Source: an uncultured Chloroflexota bacterium | GTDB lineage: Bacteria; Chloroflexota; Anaerolineae; Anaerolineales; Villigracilaceae | Assembly (NCBI GenBank): GCA_903837815.1 | Contig: CAILWD010000203.1 | Location: 1-25,260, forward strand | Direction of reading: 5' to 3' | DNA length: 25,260 nucleotides | Shown: positions 1-8,169 of the stretch, one piece after another | Position numbering within the stretch: the stretch's first letter is position 1 | Layout: each line of letters begins with the position of its first letter | Position numbers and translations under genes: made by a program | The notes under the pieces: generated by a model | The model's input: only the letters and a program-made list of their open reading frames with translations | Databases searched by the model: none | Told to the model about the DNA's origin: nothing

Positions 1-911
1 GCATGACTTCGCCTGAACGCGAAGAGCGGCTATTGGTTGGGGCAGGTCTGAGACCTGCCCATACAGAAGACTACGTCCGCATTGCCAACCCCATCGCGCC
101 TGAGCGAAGTGTCCTGCGCCGCAGCCTGTTGACTTCCGTGCTGGAAGTGGCGGAGAAAAACGCCAAGGCGGAATCCATTTCGATGTTCGAGGTGGGGTCG
201 GTCTTCGAGCCTGTCAAAAATGACTCTTCGACAGGCTCCGCGTCAGAGCGTGGCCTCCCCAACGAGCCGCGCAAACTGGCGATGGTGGTGACGGGAGCCA
301 GAATCGCCTCCGCATGGGACGCGAAGGATGCCCCCGCCTTCGACTTCTTCGACATGAAGGGGCGGGTCGAACTGATGCTGGCTGGATTGCGCTTCACAGA
401 TGCGGTTTATGCTCCCGCGGATGCTTCGACTACGCTCAACACGACATATCTGCACCCTGGCAAGTCCGCTGAGGTGAAGGTCAAAGGCGAAGTGGTCGGC
501 GCGTTCGGCGAACTGCATCCGTTGGTGAAGGAGAAATTCCAGTTTGGCGGCTCTCCCGTCATCGTGGCAGAGTTCGATTTGGAGAAGTTGCGAGCATTGG
601 CACCAACCTACGGCATCCAGCCCTTCTCCGAGTTCCCGCCCATTTACGAGGACATTGCCCTTATTCTTGATGAAGCTGTCCCCGCCGCCACCGTCGAAGC
701 GCTGATCAGGCAGACGGGTGGAAAGACCGTGACAAACGTTAAGCTGTTCGATGTCTATCGCGATGAAAAGATCGGCGCGGGCAAGAAGTCACTGGCGTAC
801 AGCCTCACCTATCAAGCCGAGAAGACCATGACCGATGCTGAAGCCGCCACGATCCGCAATAAGATCGTCAAACGGCTGGAGCGCGAAGTCGGCGCGAAGT
901 TGAGAAGCTGA
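1..911 (+). CDS. pheT: Phenylalanyl-tRNA synthetase beta subunit, C-terminal part (5' end outside window)
   Basis: This is the beta chain of the cytoplasmic PheRS heterotetramer, which charges tRNA-Phe. The frame is open to the left edge, so the upstream domains are missing and the Met at position 3 is internal. The visible part starts in the catalytic-like core (TSPEREERLL, then YVRIANPIAPERSVLRRSLL, typical of PheT). It ends with an FDX-ACB anticodon-binding domain over roughly the last 100 residues (FSEFPPIYEDIALILDE, then LFDVYRDEKIGAGKKSLAY). Two stretches look inserted relative to other PheT sequences. GAGLRP lies on a palindrome at 40-60, and VKNDSSTGSASERG lies on an inverted repeat at 207-238; both keep the frame. 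A strong terminator follows directly. The identification is secure. Confidence 0.95.
   Translation, partial: MTSPEREERLLVGAGLRPAHTEDYVRIANPIAPERSVLRRSLLTSVLEVAEKNAKAESISMFEVGSVFEPVKNDSSTGSASERGLPNEPRKLAMVVTGARIASAWDAKDAPAFDFFDMKGRVELMLAGLRFTDAVYAPADASTTLNTTYLHPGKSAEVKVKGEVVGAFGELHPLVKEKFQFGGSPVIVAEFDLEKLRALAPTYGIQPFSEFPPIYEDIALILDEAVPAATVEALIRQTGGKTVTNVKLFDVYRDEKIGAGKKSLAYSLTYQAEKTMTDAEAATIRNKIVKRLEREVGAKLRS
40..60. repeat. Near-perfect palindrome inside pheT
   Basis: Ten-base arms GGGCAGGTCT (40-49) and AGACCTGCCC (51-60) are separated by a single G. It is translated in frame within pheT and falls in a linker where other PheT proteins vary in length. Its form resembles small dispersed palindromic repeats of Anaerolineae genomes, as I recall them. 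Its family membership is inference. Confidence 0.7.
207..238. repeat. Inverted repeat inserted in frame in pheT
   Basis: The arms GAGCCTGTC (207-215) and GACAGGCTC (230-238) are perfect inverted copies around a 14-base spacer. The spacer also holds part of a smaller GTCA/TGAC pair (213-216 with 221-224). The core CTTCGACAGGCTC resembles a dispersed repeat I associate with Anaerolineae and other environmental genomes. It encodes the low-complexity stretch SSTGSASE between conserved PheT strands. Confidence 0.6.
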
Positions 912-918
912 CAGTACC

Positions 919-956
919 AACGGGATGCGAGGAAAACTTGCATCCCGTTTTTAATT
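919..956 (+). terminator. Rho-independent terminator of pheT
   Basis: The stem AACGGGATGC (919-928) pairs with GCATCCCGTT (940-949). It is followed by a T-rich tract TTTTTAATT, eight bases after the pheT stop codon. Confidence 0.9.
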
Positions 957-966
957 CTTGTATACT
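938..966 (+). promoter_or_regulatory. Candidate promoter for the small membrane protein gene
   Basis: TTGCAT (938-943) and TATACT (961-966) are 17 bases apart. The -10 matches the sigma-70 consensus at 5 of 6 positions, but the -35 at only 3. It overlaps the pheT terminator, so transcription would restart where pheT ends. A clear ribosome site AGGAG (1001-1005) lies downstream. Confidence 0.4.
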
Positions 967-1014
967 GAAATCAGCAAGTACCATTTATCAAAACTTACCA
1001 AGGAGATTCGAGCC

Positions 1015-1308
1015 ATGGATGCAAAAACCAAAGGTATTATCGCCACCGTCGCCGCAGTCGTTTTATGTGGATGTCCGGGCTTGTTCATGTGTTTCTTCGG
1101 CGCGACTACGCTTGCCGCCAGTCAGACGCCCGGAGCCGAGATCGATGTCTTCGGCAGCAGCGACCCTGGTTCAGCCATGACAATGGGCGTTATTTTTCTG
1201 TGCCTGTCGCTTATTTTTATCCTGATCCCCGTCGTCGTCGGCTTCTTCATGCTTCGCAAGAAACCCGAAGCAGCCATCAGCAACGAGCCGCTTCCGCCTC
1301 CTTCATAA
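1015..1308 (+). CDS. Small two-helix membrane protein, function unknown
   Basis: This is a 97-residue protein. The start was chosen at the ATG at 1015 because AGGAG (1001-1005) lies nine bases upstream; longer frames from 958 have no such site. Two hydrophobic segments are visible. One runs from about residue 7 to 35 (GIIATVAAVVLCGCPGLFMC, with a CGC cluster) and the other from about 58 to 80 (MGVIFLCLSLIFILIPVVVGFF). A short DVFGSSDPGSAMT loop separates them, and the tail is short, charged and proline-rich. I recall similar hypothetical proteins in Chloroflexota but no known function. It is monocistronic, with its own candidate promoter and a strong terminator. Confidence 0.75.
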   Translation: MDAKTKGIIATVAAVVLCGCPGLFMCFFGATTLAASQTPGAEIDVFGSSDPGSAMTMGVIFLCLSLIFILIPVVVGFFMLRKKPEAAISNEPLPPPS

Positions 1309-1315
1309 AATTTAC

Positions 1316-1347
1316 AAAAACTCCCCGGAAAATTCCGGGGAGTTTTT
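1316..1347. terminator. Bidirectional terminator between convergent genes
   Basis: A 15-base perfect stem (1316-1330 with 1333-1347, core CTCCCCGGAA) has a two-base loop. It has an A-tract on the left and a T-tract on the right, so it works on both strands. It can end the small membrane protein gene (+) and the lipoprotein pair (-). Confidence 0.92.
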
Positions 1348-1363
1348 GCGCTTCACAACTTCA

Positions 1364-2002
1364 TCACTTGACTTCGATGGTCAGGTGCAATTTGCAAAAA
1401 TCCTCTTTTCCTGCGCGCAACGACCATGTGGCAAGGTAGGTATCTTCCGCCTTCGGCGCCTTCATATTGACGATGATGTCGATCTGCGCACCGGTTGGGA
1501 CGGAATTGGGCAGGTCATACACGGATTGCTTATGAAGTTTTTCCCCGCTGAAATAATGATAATCCACGCTGTTGGCATCCCAGGCGTTGGCGCCCACATT
1601 GATCACCCGCCAGACAACGGCAAAGTCGGCATTTTTGGAAACAATGGAATTATCCGCCGGGTCCTGTGAAACCAGTCGGCAGGCATATGGGTTGGAGGAA
1701 ATTTCGAGGGTGGGCGTCAACGACGGCACGGTGGGTGTGGCCATCAAAAAAAGGAAGGTGGGCGTGGAGGTGGGAACTTCCGTCGGTGTTCTGGTGACGG
1801 TCACCGTTGGGGTGGATGTTGGCAGGGATACAAACGTCTGCGTAACCGCCGCCTCAGCCGTCTGCGCGACAATGGTGTTCAACAACACAGGGTCAAAGGC
1901 TGGAGGAGCAATGGACGGAGTCTCCACAGCAATGGGCGCGCAGGCAAGCAGAAACGCAAAGACAAAGAGGATTACCGTCAGGCGATGGTCTCGCTTGTAC
2001 AT
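1364..2002 (-). CDS. Lipoprotein with NBR1-like (FW) Ig-fold domain, copy 1
   Basis: The protein has 212 residues. A signal peptide ends in a lipobox LLA-C21, so the mature protein should be lipid-anchored on the outer face of the membrane. Residues about 40-60 hold an AQTAEAAVTQT stretch, and residues about 60-100 are a Thr/Pro/Ser-rich linker with repeated TPT. Residues about 105-212 form a beta-rich domain that looks like the NBR1 central (four-tryptophan, FW) domain: AVVWRVINVGANAWDANSVDYHYFSGEK, and later TWSLRAG. Two cysteines, C108 and C203, bracket the domain and may pair. The start is ATG at 2002 behind GGAGGGAAT. It is 19 bases downstream of a paralogue and shares its operon. The function is unknown; an extracellular protein- or polysaccharide-binding role is only a guess. 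Confidence 0.85.
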   Translation of the reverse strand: MYKRDHRLTVILFVFAFLLACAPIAVETPSIAPPAFDPVLLNTIVAQTAEAAVTQTFVSLPTSTPTVTVTRTPTEVPTSTPTFLFLMATPTVPSLTPTLEISSNPYACRLVSQDPADNSIVSKNADFAVVWRVINVGANAWDANSVDYHYFSGEKLHKQSVYDLPNSVPTGAQIDIIVNMKAPKAEDTYLATWSLRAGKEDFCKLHLTIEVK

Positions 2003-2021
2003 ATTCCCTCCAGTTTCGGAA

Positions 2022-2666
2022 TTACTTGACAGTGATCGTCACGTATCCGAAACAAAGCCGTCCTTCAACGATCCAGGTCATGGTTTGGTTGCCCCTTTCC
2101 GCCGGGGCAGTCGCATCGAGAACAACTTCATGCATGGCGCCCGGTTTCATGGCGGGCAATTCAACATGCAAGACCGAAGTCATCTTGGGGCCGCCGGTAT
2201 ACTTGAGGTCGTAGCCCTGATACCAGGCGCGAGTCCCCTGATTGACAACAGTCATCTTGATATCGAAATCCTGACCGCGATTGATCTCGGTGTATGCCGT
2301 CGGACGGACTCGAATGACATCACAGGCATACGCCGGTTTGGATGGCGAACTTCCGCTTCCACCGCTCGGCTTGGTGGTGGGCGTCGCGACGACAAAGGGC
2401 GTCAGCGTGGGAATGGTGAACGGCGTGGCGGAAGGTGTGGCAGTGTATTGCGCCTCTGTGGTCAACGCAACCGCGGTCCCAATCTGGTTCTGCGCCTCGA
2501 TGGTCTGCGCCACAGCCGTATTGATCTGCGATTGGGTATCCAAAACAGGCGTATTCTGGACCTGCGGCTCTTGCGCCTCCTGCGGTTCCGCCGTGGTTGG
2601 CAGGCAGGCTCCAACAAGCGCGGACAACGCCAGCATGATAAAAATCATTCGAATATGTTTTTTCAT
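2022..2666 (-). CDS. Lipoprotein with NBR1-like (FW) Ig-fold domain, copy 2
   Basis: The protein has 214 residues and the same architecture as its neighbour. A signal peptide with lipobox VGA-C21 is followed by AVAQTIEAQ/TAVALTTEAQ repeats (about 50-73), a TPT-rich linker (about 75-112) and an FW-like domain (about 113-214). That domain includes FDIKMTVVNQGTRAWYQGYDLKY, GAMHEVVLDATAP and TMTWIVEG. C115 and C205 match the cysteine pair of copy 1. The ribosome site AAGGAG lies just before the ATG. The two genes look like a tandem duplication that has diverged; only the domain core is clearly alike. A hairpin lies between this gene and kamA upstream, so it may be transcribed separately. Confidence 0.85.
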   Translation of the reverse strand: MKKHIRMIFIMLALSALVGACLPTTAEPQEAQEPQVQNTPVLDTQSQINTAVAQTIEAQNQIGTAVALTTEAQYTATPSATPFTIPTLTPFVVATPTTKPSGGSGSSPSKPAYACDVIRVRPTAYTEINRGQDFDIKMTVVNQGTRAWYQGYDLKYTGGPKMTSVLHVELPAMKPGAMHEVVLDATAPAERGNQTMTWIVEGRLCFGYVTITVK

Positions 2667-2696
2667 TTTGTCTCCTTCGATGGTCGTGAAAGTCAG

Positions 2697-2738
2697 TCCG
2701 CGGGTTTGCAGGCAGGGAAATTTCCCGAAACCCGCGGA
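2697..2738. repeat. Hairpin between kamA and the lipoprotein pair
   Basis: The 11-base arms TCCGCGGGTTT (2697-2707) and AAACCCGCGGA (2728-2738) are perfect inverted copies around an inner GGGAAATTTCCC palindrome. It lies 12 bases past the kamA stop on the minus strand but has no T-run there. It may weakly terminate, or may protect the 3' end of the kamA message. Confidence 0.6.
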
Positions 2739-2750
2739 TTGACCGTATTA

Positions 2751-4076
<1,326 letters not shown>

Positions 4077-4143
4077 TTTTCCTCCGAAATTCATAATATT
4101 AAAATGACGATATGGAAAACTTTACAGTAAACGGGGAACTCCC

Positions 4144-4219
4144 GCCAGGTTTGCAGGGACATGTCAACATGTCCATAGGCGGGTCGTGATCGGGACGAAA
4201 AAACCCTGCAAACTTTGGC
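4144..4219. repeat. Nested inverted repeat in the kamA upstream region
   Basis: The outer arms GTTTGCAGGG (4149-4158) and CCCTGCAAAC (4204-4213) are extended by GCCA/TGGC at 4144-4147 and 4216-4219. They enclose a second perfect hairpin GGACATGT-CA-ACATGTCC (4157-4174). The element fills much of the 224-base gap between divergent kamA and the GNAT gene. No clear promoter is visible around it. Confidence 0.7.
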
Positions 4220-4300
4220 ATCATGTTAACATTGTAAAAGCAAACGGAACGCGGGTCAATGCGGTATTTTTTGCGATTACAATTGCAAAGAGGTAAACAC

Positions 4301-4585
4301 ATGTCAAACAATAAAATTCATGTCGTCCACAATTCTAATAAACAACGCTTTGAAACACAGGCAGAAGGTCAAACCGCCGAGTTGAATTATTACCTGGCTG
4401 GCAACACCATCGTTTTTACCCACACGGGGGTTCCGCCTGCTCTGGAAGGCAGGGGGATCGGCAGCCTGCTCGTCAAGTCGGGGCTGGAATACGCCAGGGA
4501 AAACAACCTGAAAGTAAGAGCGCTGTGCTGGTTTGTGAGCGGGTACATACAGCGGCATGAAGAATACCGGGGGTTGGTCGAATAG
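4301..4585 (+). CDS. Small GNAT-fold N-acetyltransferase-like protein (NATD1/YidJ-like family)
   Basis: The protein has 94 residues, the usual size for this mini-GNAT family and too short for a complete standard acetyltransferase. The acetyl-CoA loop motif is GRGIGSLLVK (about 50-59), preceded by the core strand NTIVFTHTGVPPALEG. The C-terminal LCWFVSGYIQRHEEY matches the conserved Cys and HxEY ending of the family. The ATG at 4301 follows a modest ribosome site (AGAGGT). It is divergent from kamA and convergent with the hydrogenase protease, with only three bases between the two stop codons and no terminator in between. The substrate is unknown. The resemblance of the kamA/acetyltransferase pairing to ablA-ablB is superficial, because AblB is much longer. 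Confidence 0.85.
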   Translation: MSNNKIHVVHNSNKQRFETQAEGQTAELNYYLAGNTIVFTHTGVPPALEGRGIGSLLVKSGLEYARENNLKVRALCWFVSGYIQRHEEYRGLVE

Positions 4586-4588
4586 AGG

Positions 4589-5089
4589 CTACCCCTGGGC
4601 AAGATTTAATTCTTCGAGCAGTTCGAGAACCTGTTCAACAGCCAGCGGAACTGCGGCAGCAATGGCGGGAGTCAGTCCCTCTTGAATATCGTACACGTGT
4701 GGGGATTCAACCGCCACAACATGGATGTCCCTGTCTTCGGGCAAATCCACCCCCAGTTGCCTGCCGGTGACCAAGGCTGTTTTTAGGGAAGTATCGTGGG
4801 CGGCGGTGGTATGCCCGGAAGTAAGATCGACCAGATCCTCCAGCGTGAAATTGATGACTTCGCCCTGGGCATGTTTGCCAGTCGTCAGGGAATCGATCAG
4901 GATTATCCTTTTATAGCCAACCAGACGCTCCATCAGGCTGAGACCACCCAACGAGAGGTAATCCACTTCGACCTTTTTGCCCTCCCCACGGAGGTGTTCC
5001 TCCACCTCACGCGCAACGACCCAACCCACGCCATCGTCACCCAAAATGGGGTTTCCAAGGCCGATTATCAACATCTTCTCAAAAGGCAT
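4589..5089 (-). CDS. [NiFe]-hydrogenase maturation protease (HycI/HybD/HyaD family)
   Basis: This endopeptidase senses inserted nickel and cuts the C-terminal tail from the hydrogenase large subunit. The protein has 166 residues; the ATG at 5089 follows GGAGAAAAT, which decides against a TTG six codons upstream. Family motifs are GLGNPILGDDGVG (residues 10-22, with D18/D19 where the nickel-sensing acid sits), LIDSL (D66), and a histidine in HTTAAHDTSL (H93 or H98). Its likely substrate is the large subunit encoded at 5699-7168, which carries a 28-residue tail after its last cluster motif. A hairpin lies between this gene and the CBS gene upstream, so it may be expressed at a lower level than the structural genes. 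Confidence 0.93.
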   Translation of the reverse strand: MPFEKMLIIGLGNPILGDDGVGWVVAREVEEHLRGEGKKVEVDYLSLGGLSLMERLVGYKRIILIDSLTTGKHAQGEVINFTLEDLVDLTSGHTTAAHDTSLKTALVTGRQLGVDLPEDRDIHVVAVESPHVYDIQEGLTPAIAAAVPLAVEQVLELLEELNLAQG

Positions 5090-5110
5090 ATTTTCTCCAG
5101 ATAACAAAGA

Positions 5111-5138
5111 AGGCGGATAACCCGCGGGTTACCCGCCT
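5111..5138 (-). terminator. Hairpin between the CBS gene and the maturation protease gene
   Basis: AGGCGGATAACCCG (5111-5124) and CGGGTTACCCGCCT (5125-5138) are inverted copies with one mismatch. On the minus strand it is followed by TTCTTTGTT. It lies only about 15 bases before the protease ribosome site, so it may be an intra-operon attenuator rather than an absolute end. Confidence 0.65.
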
Positions 5139-5171
5139 TTCATACTTCAATCGAACAAAAAACAGGGGGTA

Positions 5172-5609
5172 TTAATACTTTCCGCTGATGTAATCGGAAA
5201 GTTGCCTGATCTCCGTTTCCTGTTCGCTAAGAACGGTCTTTACCACATCACCAATGGAAATCAATCCGATCAGGTCGCCGTTTTTGAGTACCGGCAAATG
5301 GCGGATGCTATGCTGGGTCATCAGAACCAGGCATTCTTCCGCAGTGGTTTTGGGGCCCACATAGTAGACCTTGTCGGTCATGATCTCTTTGACTTTCGTG
5401 CCGACGGACGTCTTATTCTGCAAAATAATCTTGCGGGCATAATCGCGCTCGGAAATCATGCCAACCACCTCATACTCGTGCGTGACGACCAACGCACCGA
5501 TCCCCTTTTCGGCCATGAGTTTCAGTGCGTCCATCACGCTGGCAGTGGGCGCGATGGTCCATACGTCCCGTCCCTTTGTCTGAAGCATCTCTTCGACTGT
5601 TGTTTTCAT
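5172..5609 (-). CDS. CBS-domain-pair protein
   Basis: The protein has 145 residues made only of two CBS motifs. The first (about 15-65) includes ALKLMAEKGIGALVVT and VVGMISERDYARKI. The second (about 75-130) includes EECLVLMTQHSIRHLPVLKNGDLIGLISIGDVVK. Such pairs bind adenosine nucleotides or related ligands and often act as energy sensors. The ATG at 5609 has GGAGG upstream; the frame extends further but lacks a better site. It lies 89 bases downstream of the hydrogenase large subunit in the same direction. A role in adjusting hydrogenase or Hdr activity to the AMP/ATP state is inferred from position only. Many IMPDH-like annotations of stand-alone CBS proteins are misleading; no IMPDH barrel is present here. 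Confidence 0.88.
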   Translation of the reverse strand: MKTTVEEMLQTKGRDVWTIAPTASVMDALKLMAEKGIGALVVTHEYEVVGMISERDYARKIILQNKTSVGTKVKEIMTDKVYYVGPKTTAEECLVLMTQHSIRHLPVLKNGDLIGLISIGDVVKTVLSEQETEIRQLSDYISGKY

Positions 5610-5698
5610 GCGTTTATACCTCCAGGTTAGTTTGGAAGAAACAAATGAAATGGGCAAAACACCACGTCAGGAACTTCACCCATTCCTATTTTACCCTG

Positions 5699-7168
5699 CT
5701 ATTCCACAAATTGCTTCAAAACATCCAGCACTTCGCCATCCGCTTTGCGGACAGTGACTTCAAGCGGCATCTGTCCGGGCAGGGAGTGGGTGGCGCAACC
5801 GAAGCAGGGGTCGTAGGCGCGGAACGCCATCTCGACCATGTTCAACAAGCCTTCGTTGACATTGCCCTTCTTGATGAGGTTCGACGCGGCCTTCTTGATG
5901 GACATGGTGATGGGTGCGTAATTGTTGGTGGTGCCGACGATGAGATTCGCCTTCGTCACCACGCCGCGCTCATCCGTCCAGTAGTGATGGGTGAGCGTGC
6001 CGCGCGGCGCTTCGACAATGCCCACGCCCTCGGTGGGGGTGGCTGTCGGGATGGCGTGATAGTTCGGCGAGGTAATCTCCGGGTCGGTTGCCAGTTCCAC
6101 CCAGCGTTCGGCGGCGTAGAGCAACTCGATCAGACGCGCCCAGTGGGTTGCCAGCCGTTGGTGAACCGGCTTACCGCCCAGAGTTGCATACATCTTCTCG
6201 TATTGTTCCTGTGCGCGCGGGGTTGCCAAGCCGTCGGCGGCGTTGAGGCGGGAGAGCGGAGTCGCCATGTAAACGCCCGAATCCTTGCCGTCCACGAAAC
6301 CCTTCCAGCCAACGGCTTTGAGATACGGGAACTTCAAATATGTCCAGGGTTCCACATGCTCGGCAATGTGGTCGGCATAATCCTTCGGCGCATACTTGAT
6401 CAATTCCTTGCCGTCGGGTCCCACCACGCGGACTTTGCCATCGTAGAAGTTGGTCTTGTTGTTCTCGTCCACCATGCCCATGTAATAGGTCTGGTGGGTG
6501 TAGATGTCGCCCACGATCAGGTCGAGATAGGTCTTGTTGCTGAGGACGATGTCATTGAAGGCTTGCAGACTGAACTGGGCAAATTCGATTGCCCAGCGTC
6601 CCATCTCTTCGATTTCCTTGCGTTGTTCCTCGGTGATGCCCTTGGTCAAGCCACCGGGGATGGAGGTGCAAGGGTGTACCTTACGTCCGCCGATCATCTC
6701 GACCACGGTGTGTCCGTACTTGCGCATCTGGATGACCTTGCCGCCGATTTCCAGCCCAACTTTGTGGATGACGCCGAGGATGTTGCGTTCAGCGACGGGG
6801 GCATCGGGCCCGACGATGAAGTCTGGTCCAGCCAGGGCGTAGAAATGGGTGGTGTGATCGGTGGCGTAGAAGGCGCTGTAAAGCAATTCGCGCAACATCT
6901 TGCCGGTGCGGGGAACTTCCACCTTGTAGGCGGCATCCGCCGCTTTTGCCGCCGCCATGTGATGCGCCTCGGGGCAGACGCCACAGATGCGGTTGGTCAA
7001 CAGCGCCATTTCCTCGACGGGGCGTCCAACGACGAAACGCTCGAAGCCGCGTAGTTCGGGGATCTGGAAATAGGTGTTGGCGACGTCGCCGTCGTCGTTG
7101 AGGAAGATTTCGATCTTGCCGTGTCCTTCGAGGCGGGTAATCGGGTCAATTGTGATTCGTTGTGCCAT
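5699..7168 (-). CDS. mvhA: [NiFe]-hydrogenase large subunit, MvhA type (group 3)
   Basis: This is the H2-activating subunit of a cytoplasmic hydrogenase. The protein has 489 residues; the ATG at 7168 follows GGAGGTAACT. Nickel ligands are present in both usual motifs: R60-ICGVC (C62, C65) near the N terminus and DPCFGCATH (C455, C458) near the C terminus. After H461 there is a 28-residue tail (SLPGQMPLEV and on), which the protease encoded downstream should remove. It lacks any signal sequence. It is 14 bases downstream of mvhG and part of hdrCBA-mvhDGA, the arrangement of group 3c hydrogenases that feed electrons to heterodisulfide reductase. The formal subgroup would need a phylogeny. Confidence 0.94.
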   Translation of the reverse strand: MAQRITIDPITRLEGHGKIEIFLNDDGDVANTYFQIPELRGFERFVVGRPVEEMALLTNRICGVCPEAHHMAAAKAADAAYKVEVPRTGKMLRELLYSAFYATDHTTHFYALAGPDFIVGPDAPVAERNILGVIHKVGLEIGGKVIQMRKYGHTVVEMIGGRKVHPCTSIPGGLTKGITEEQRKEIEEMGRWAIEFAQFSLQAFNDIVLSNKTYLDLIVGDIYTHQTYYMGMVDENNKTNFYDGKVRVVGPDGKELIKYAPKDYADHIAEHVEPWTYLKFPYLKAVGWKGFVDGKDSGVYMATPLSRLNAADGLATPRAQEQYEKMYATLGGKPVHQRLATHWARLIELLYAAERWVELATDPEITSPNYHAIPTATPTEGVGIVEAPRGTLTHHYWTDERGVVTKANLIVGTTNNYAPITMSIKKAASNLIKKGNVNEGLLNMVEMAFRAYDPCFGCATHSLPGQMPLEVTVRKADGEVLDVLKQFVE

Positions 7169-7182
7169 AGTTACCTCCAAAA

Positions 7183-8169
7183 TTAGTCGCCCGATTTCCA
7201 GGCTGGTTTGGCGGCGCGCAGCAGGGAGCCTGCCAGATTGAAGCGATAAAACTGTCCGGCAGGATCAACCAGCCCGTCAAGGATTCGGTCGATTTCCTGC
7301 GAATCGTCCGAGCCGATGACCGAACCAAAGGCGGAGACCAAACGAGCGCCGTAATCTGTCACACCTTCGGCGGGACCGTAACAGCCGATGCACTGCGCCC
7401 CAGCCGTCGGGCAGCGGGAGTTGCATCCGCTGCGGGTGGCGGGACCGTTGCAGGGGATTCCCTGTTCGAGCAGGCAGAGTTCAGGGTCGGGGTGGATCAT
7501 TTGAATGCGGTTGAATGCCTTGATGGTCTTCTCATTGCGCTTGCGGGTGCATTCATCGCAGACGGTGGAACCGCCCGCGCCGATAACCGTACCCTTGGGC
7601 GGCAATTCTGCCTTGCCTTGCAGCACCTGAATCACCAGGTCGATCACTGCCGCAATCTGATGCGACTCAGGCGGGCAGCCGGGCATGTAGTAATCCACAT
7701 CCACCACCTGGTCGAGGGTCTTGAGCACCGGGTACATGGTCGGGATATGAAGTTTTCCTTCGGGCATGTCGTACGAAGTCATCGGGCGCACACCGTTCGG
7801 GTTGTCGGTGGAAGGCGTGCTGAAAGCCGTGTCCACGATTTCCTTGATCGAGGAGAAGTTTGCCAGGCCGGGAATGCAGCCCTCGTTGGCGCAGGAACCG
7901 AATGCCACCAAAATCTGCGATTTCTTGCGCAGCATTTTGGCAACGTGTTCGTTCTCATCGTTGCGGATGCCGCCGTTGAAAAGGGTCAACAGGATGGAAC
8001 CATCCTCCATCGCCTCCACGTCCTTGTATTTGGCATCCATGGCAACGGGCCAGAAGACGACATCGAAGTTCTGATCCACATCCAAAATCTTTTCGTGGAT
8101 GTTCAGCACGGCGATTTCACATCCGCCGCACGAAGCCGCCCAGTACATTGCGAATTTCGGTTTGCTCAT
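7183..8169 (-). CDS. mvhG: [NiFe]-hydrogenase small subunit, MvhG type
   Basis: This is the electron-transfer subunit that carries three Fe-S clusters from the NiFe site towards MvhD. The protein has 328 residues and no Tat signal, consistent with a cytoplasmic enzyme. The proximal cluster ligands are C14 and C17 (SCGGCE), C93 (GSCANEGC) and C165 (PGCPP). The C-terminal half holds the other two clusters, with CDEC (204, 207), C232, C240, C249, C253 and CIGC (260, 263). The start overlaps the mvhD stop by four bases (ATGA), so the two are translationally coupled. All expected cysteines are present and nothing suggests loss of function. Confidence 0.94.
   Translation of the reverse strand: MSKPKFAMYWAASCGGCEIAVLNIHEKILDVDQNFDVVFWPVAMDAKYKDVEAMEDGSILLTLFNGGIRNDENEHVAKMLRKKSQILVAFGSCANEGCIPGLANFSSIKEIVDTAFSTPSTDNPNGVRPMTSYDMPEGKLHIPTMYPVLKTLDQVVDVDYYMPGCPPESHQIAAVIDLVIQVLQGKAELPPKGTVIGAGGSTVCDECTRKRNEKTIKAFNRIQMIHPDPELCLLEQGIPCNGPATRSGCNSRCPTAGAQCIGCYGPAEGVTDYGARLVSAFGSVIGSDDSQEIDRILDGLVDPAGQFYRFNLAGSLLRAAKPAWKSGD

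Noticed and set aside
5699..8169. Selenocysteine in the hydrogenase subunits
   Set aside because: All expected nickel and cluster positions are encoded by cysteine codons, and no in-frame TGA occurs within the genes.
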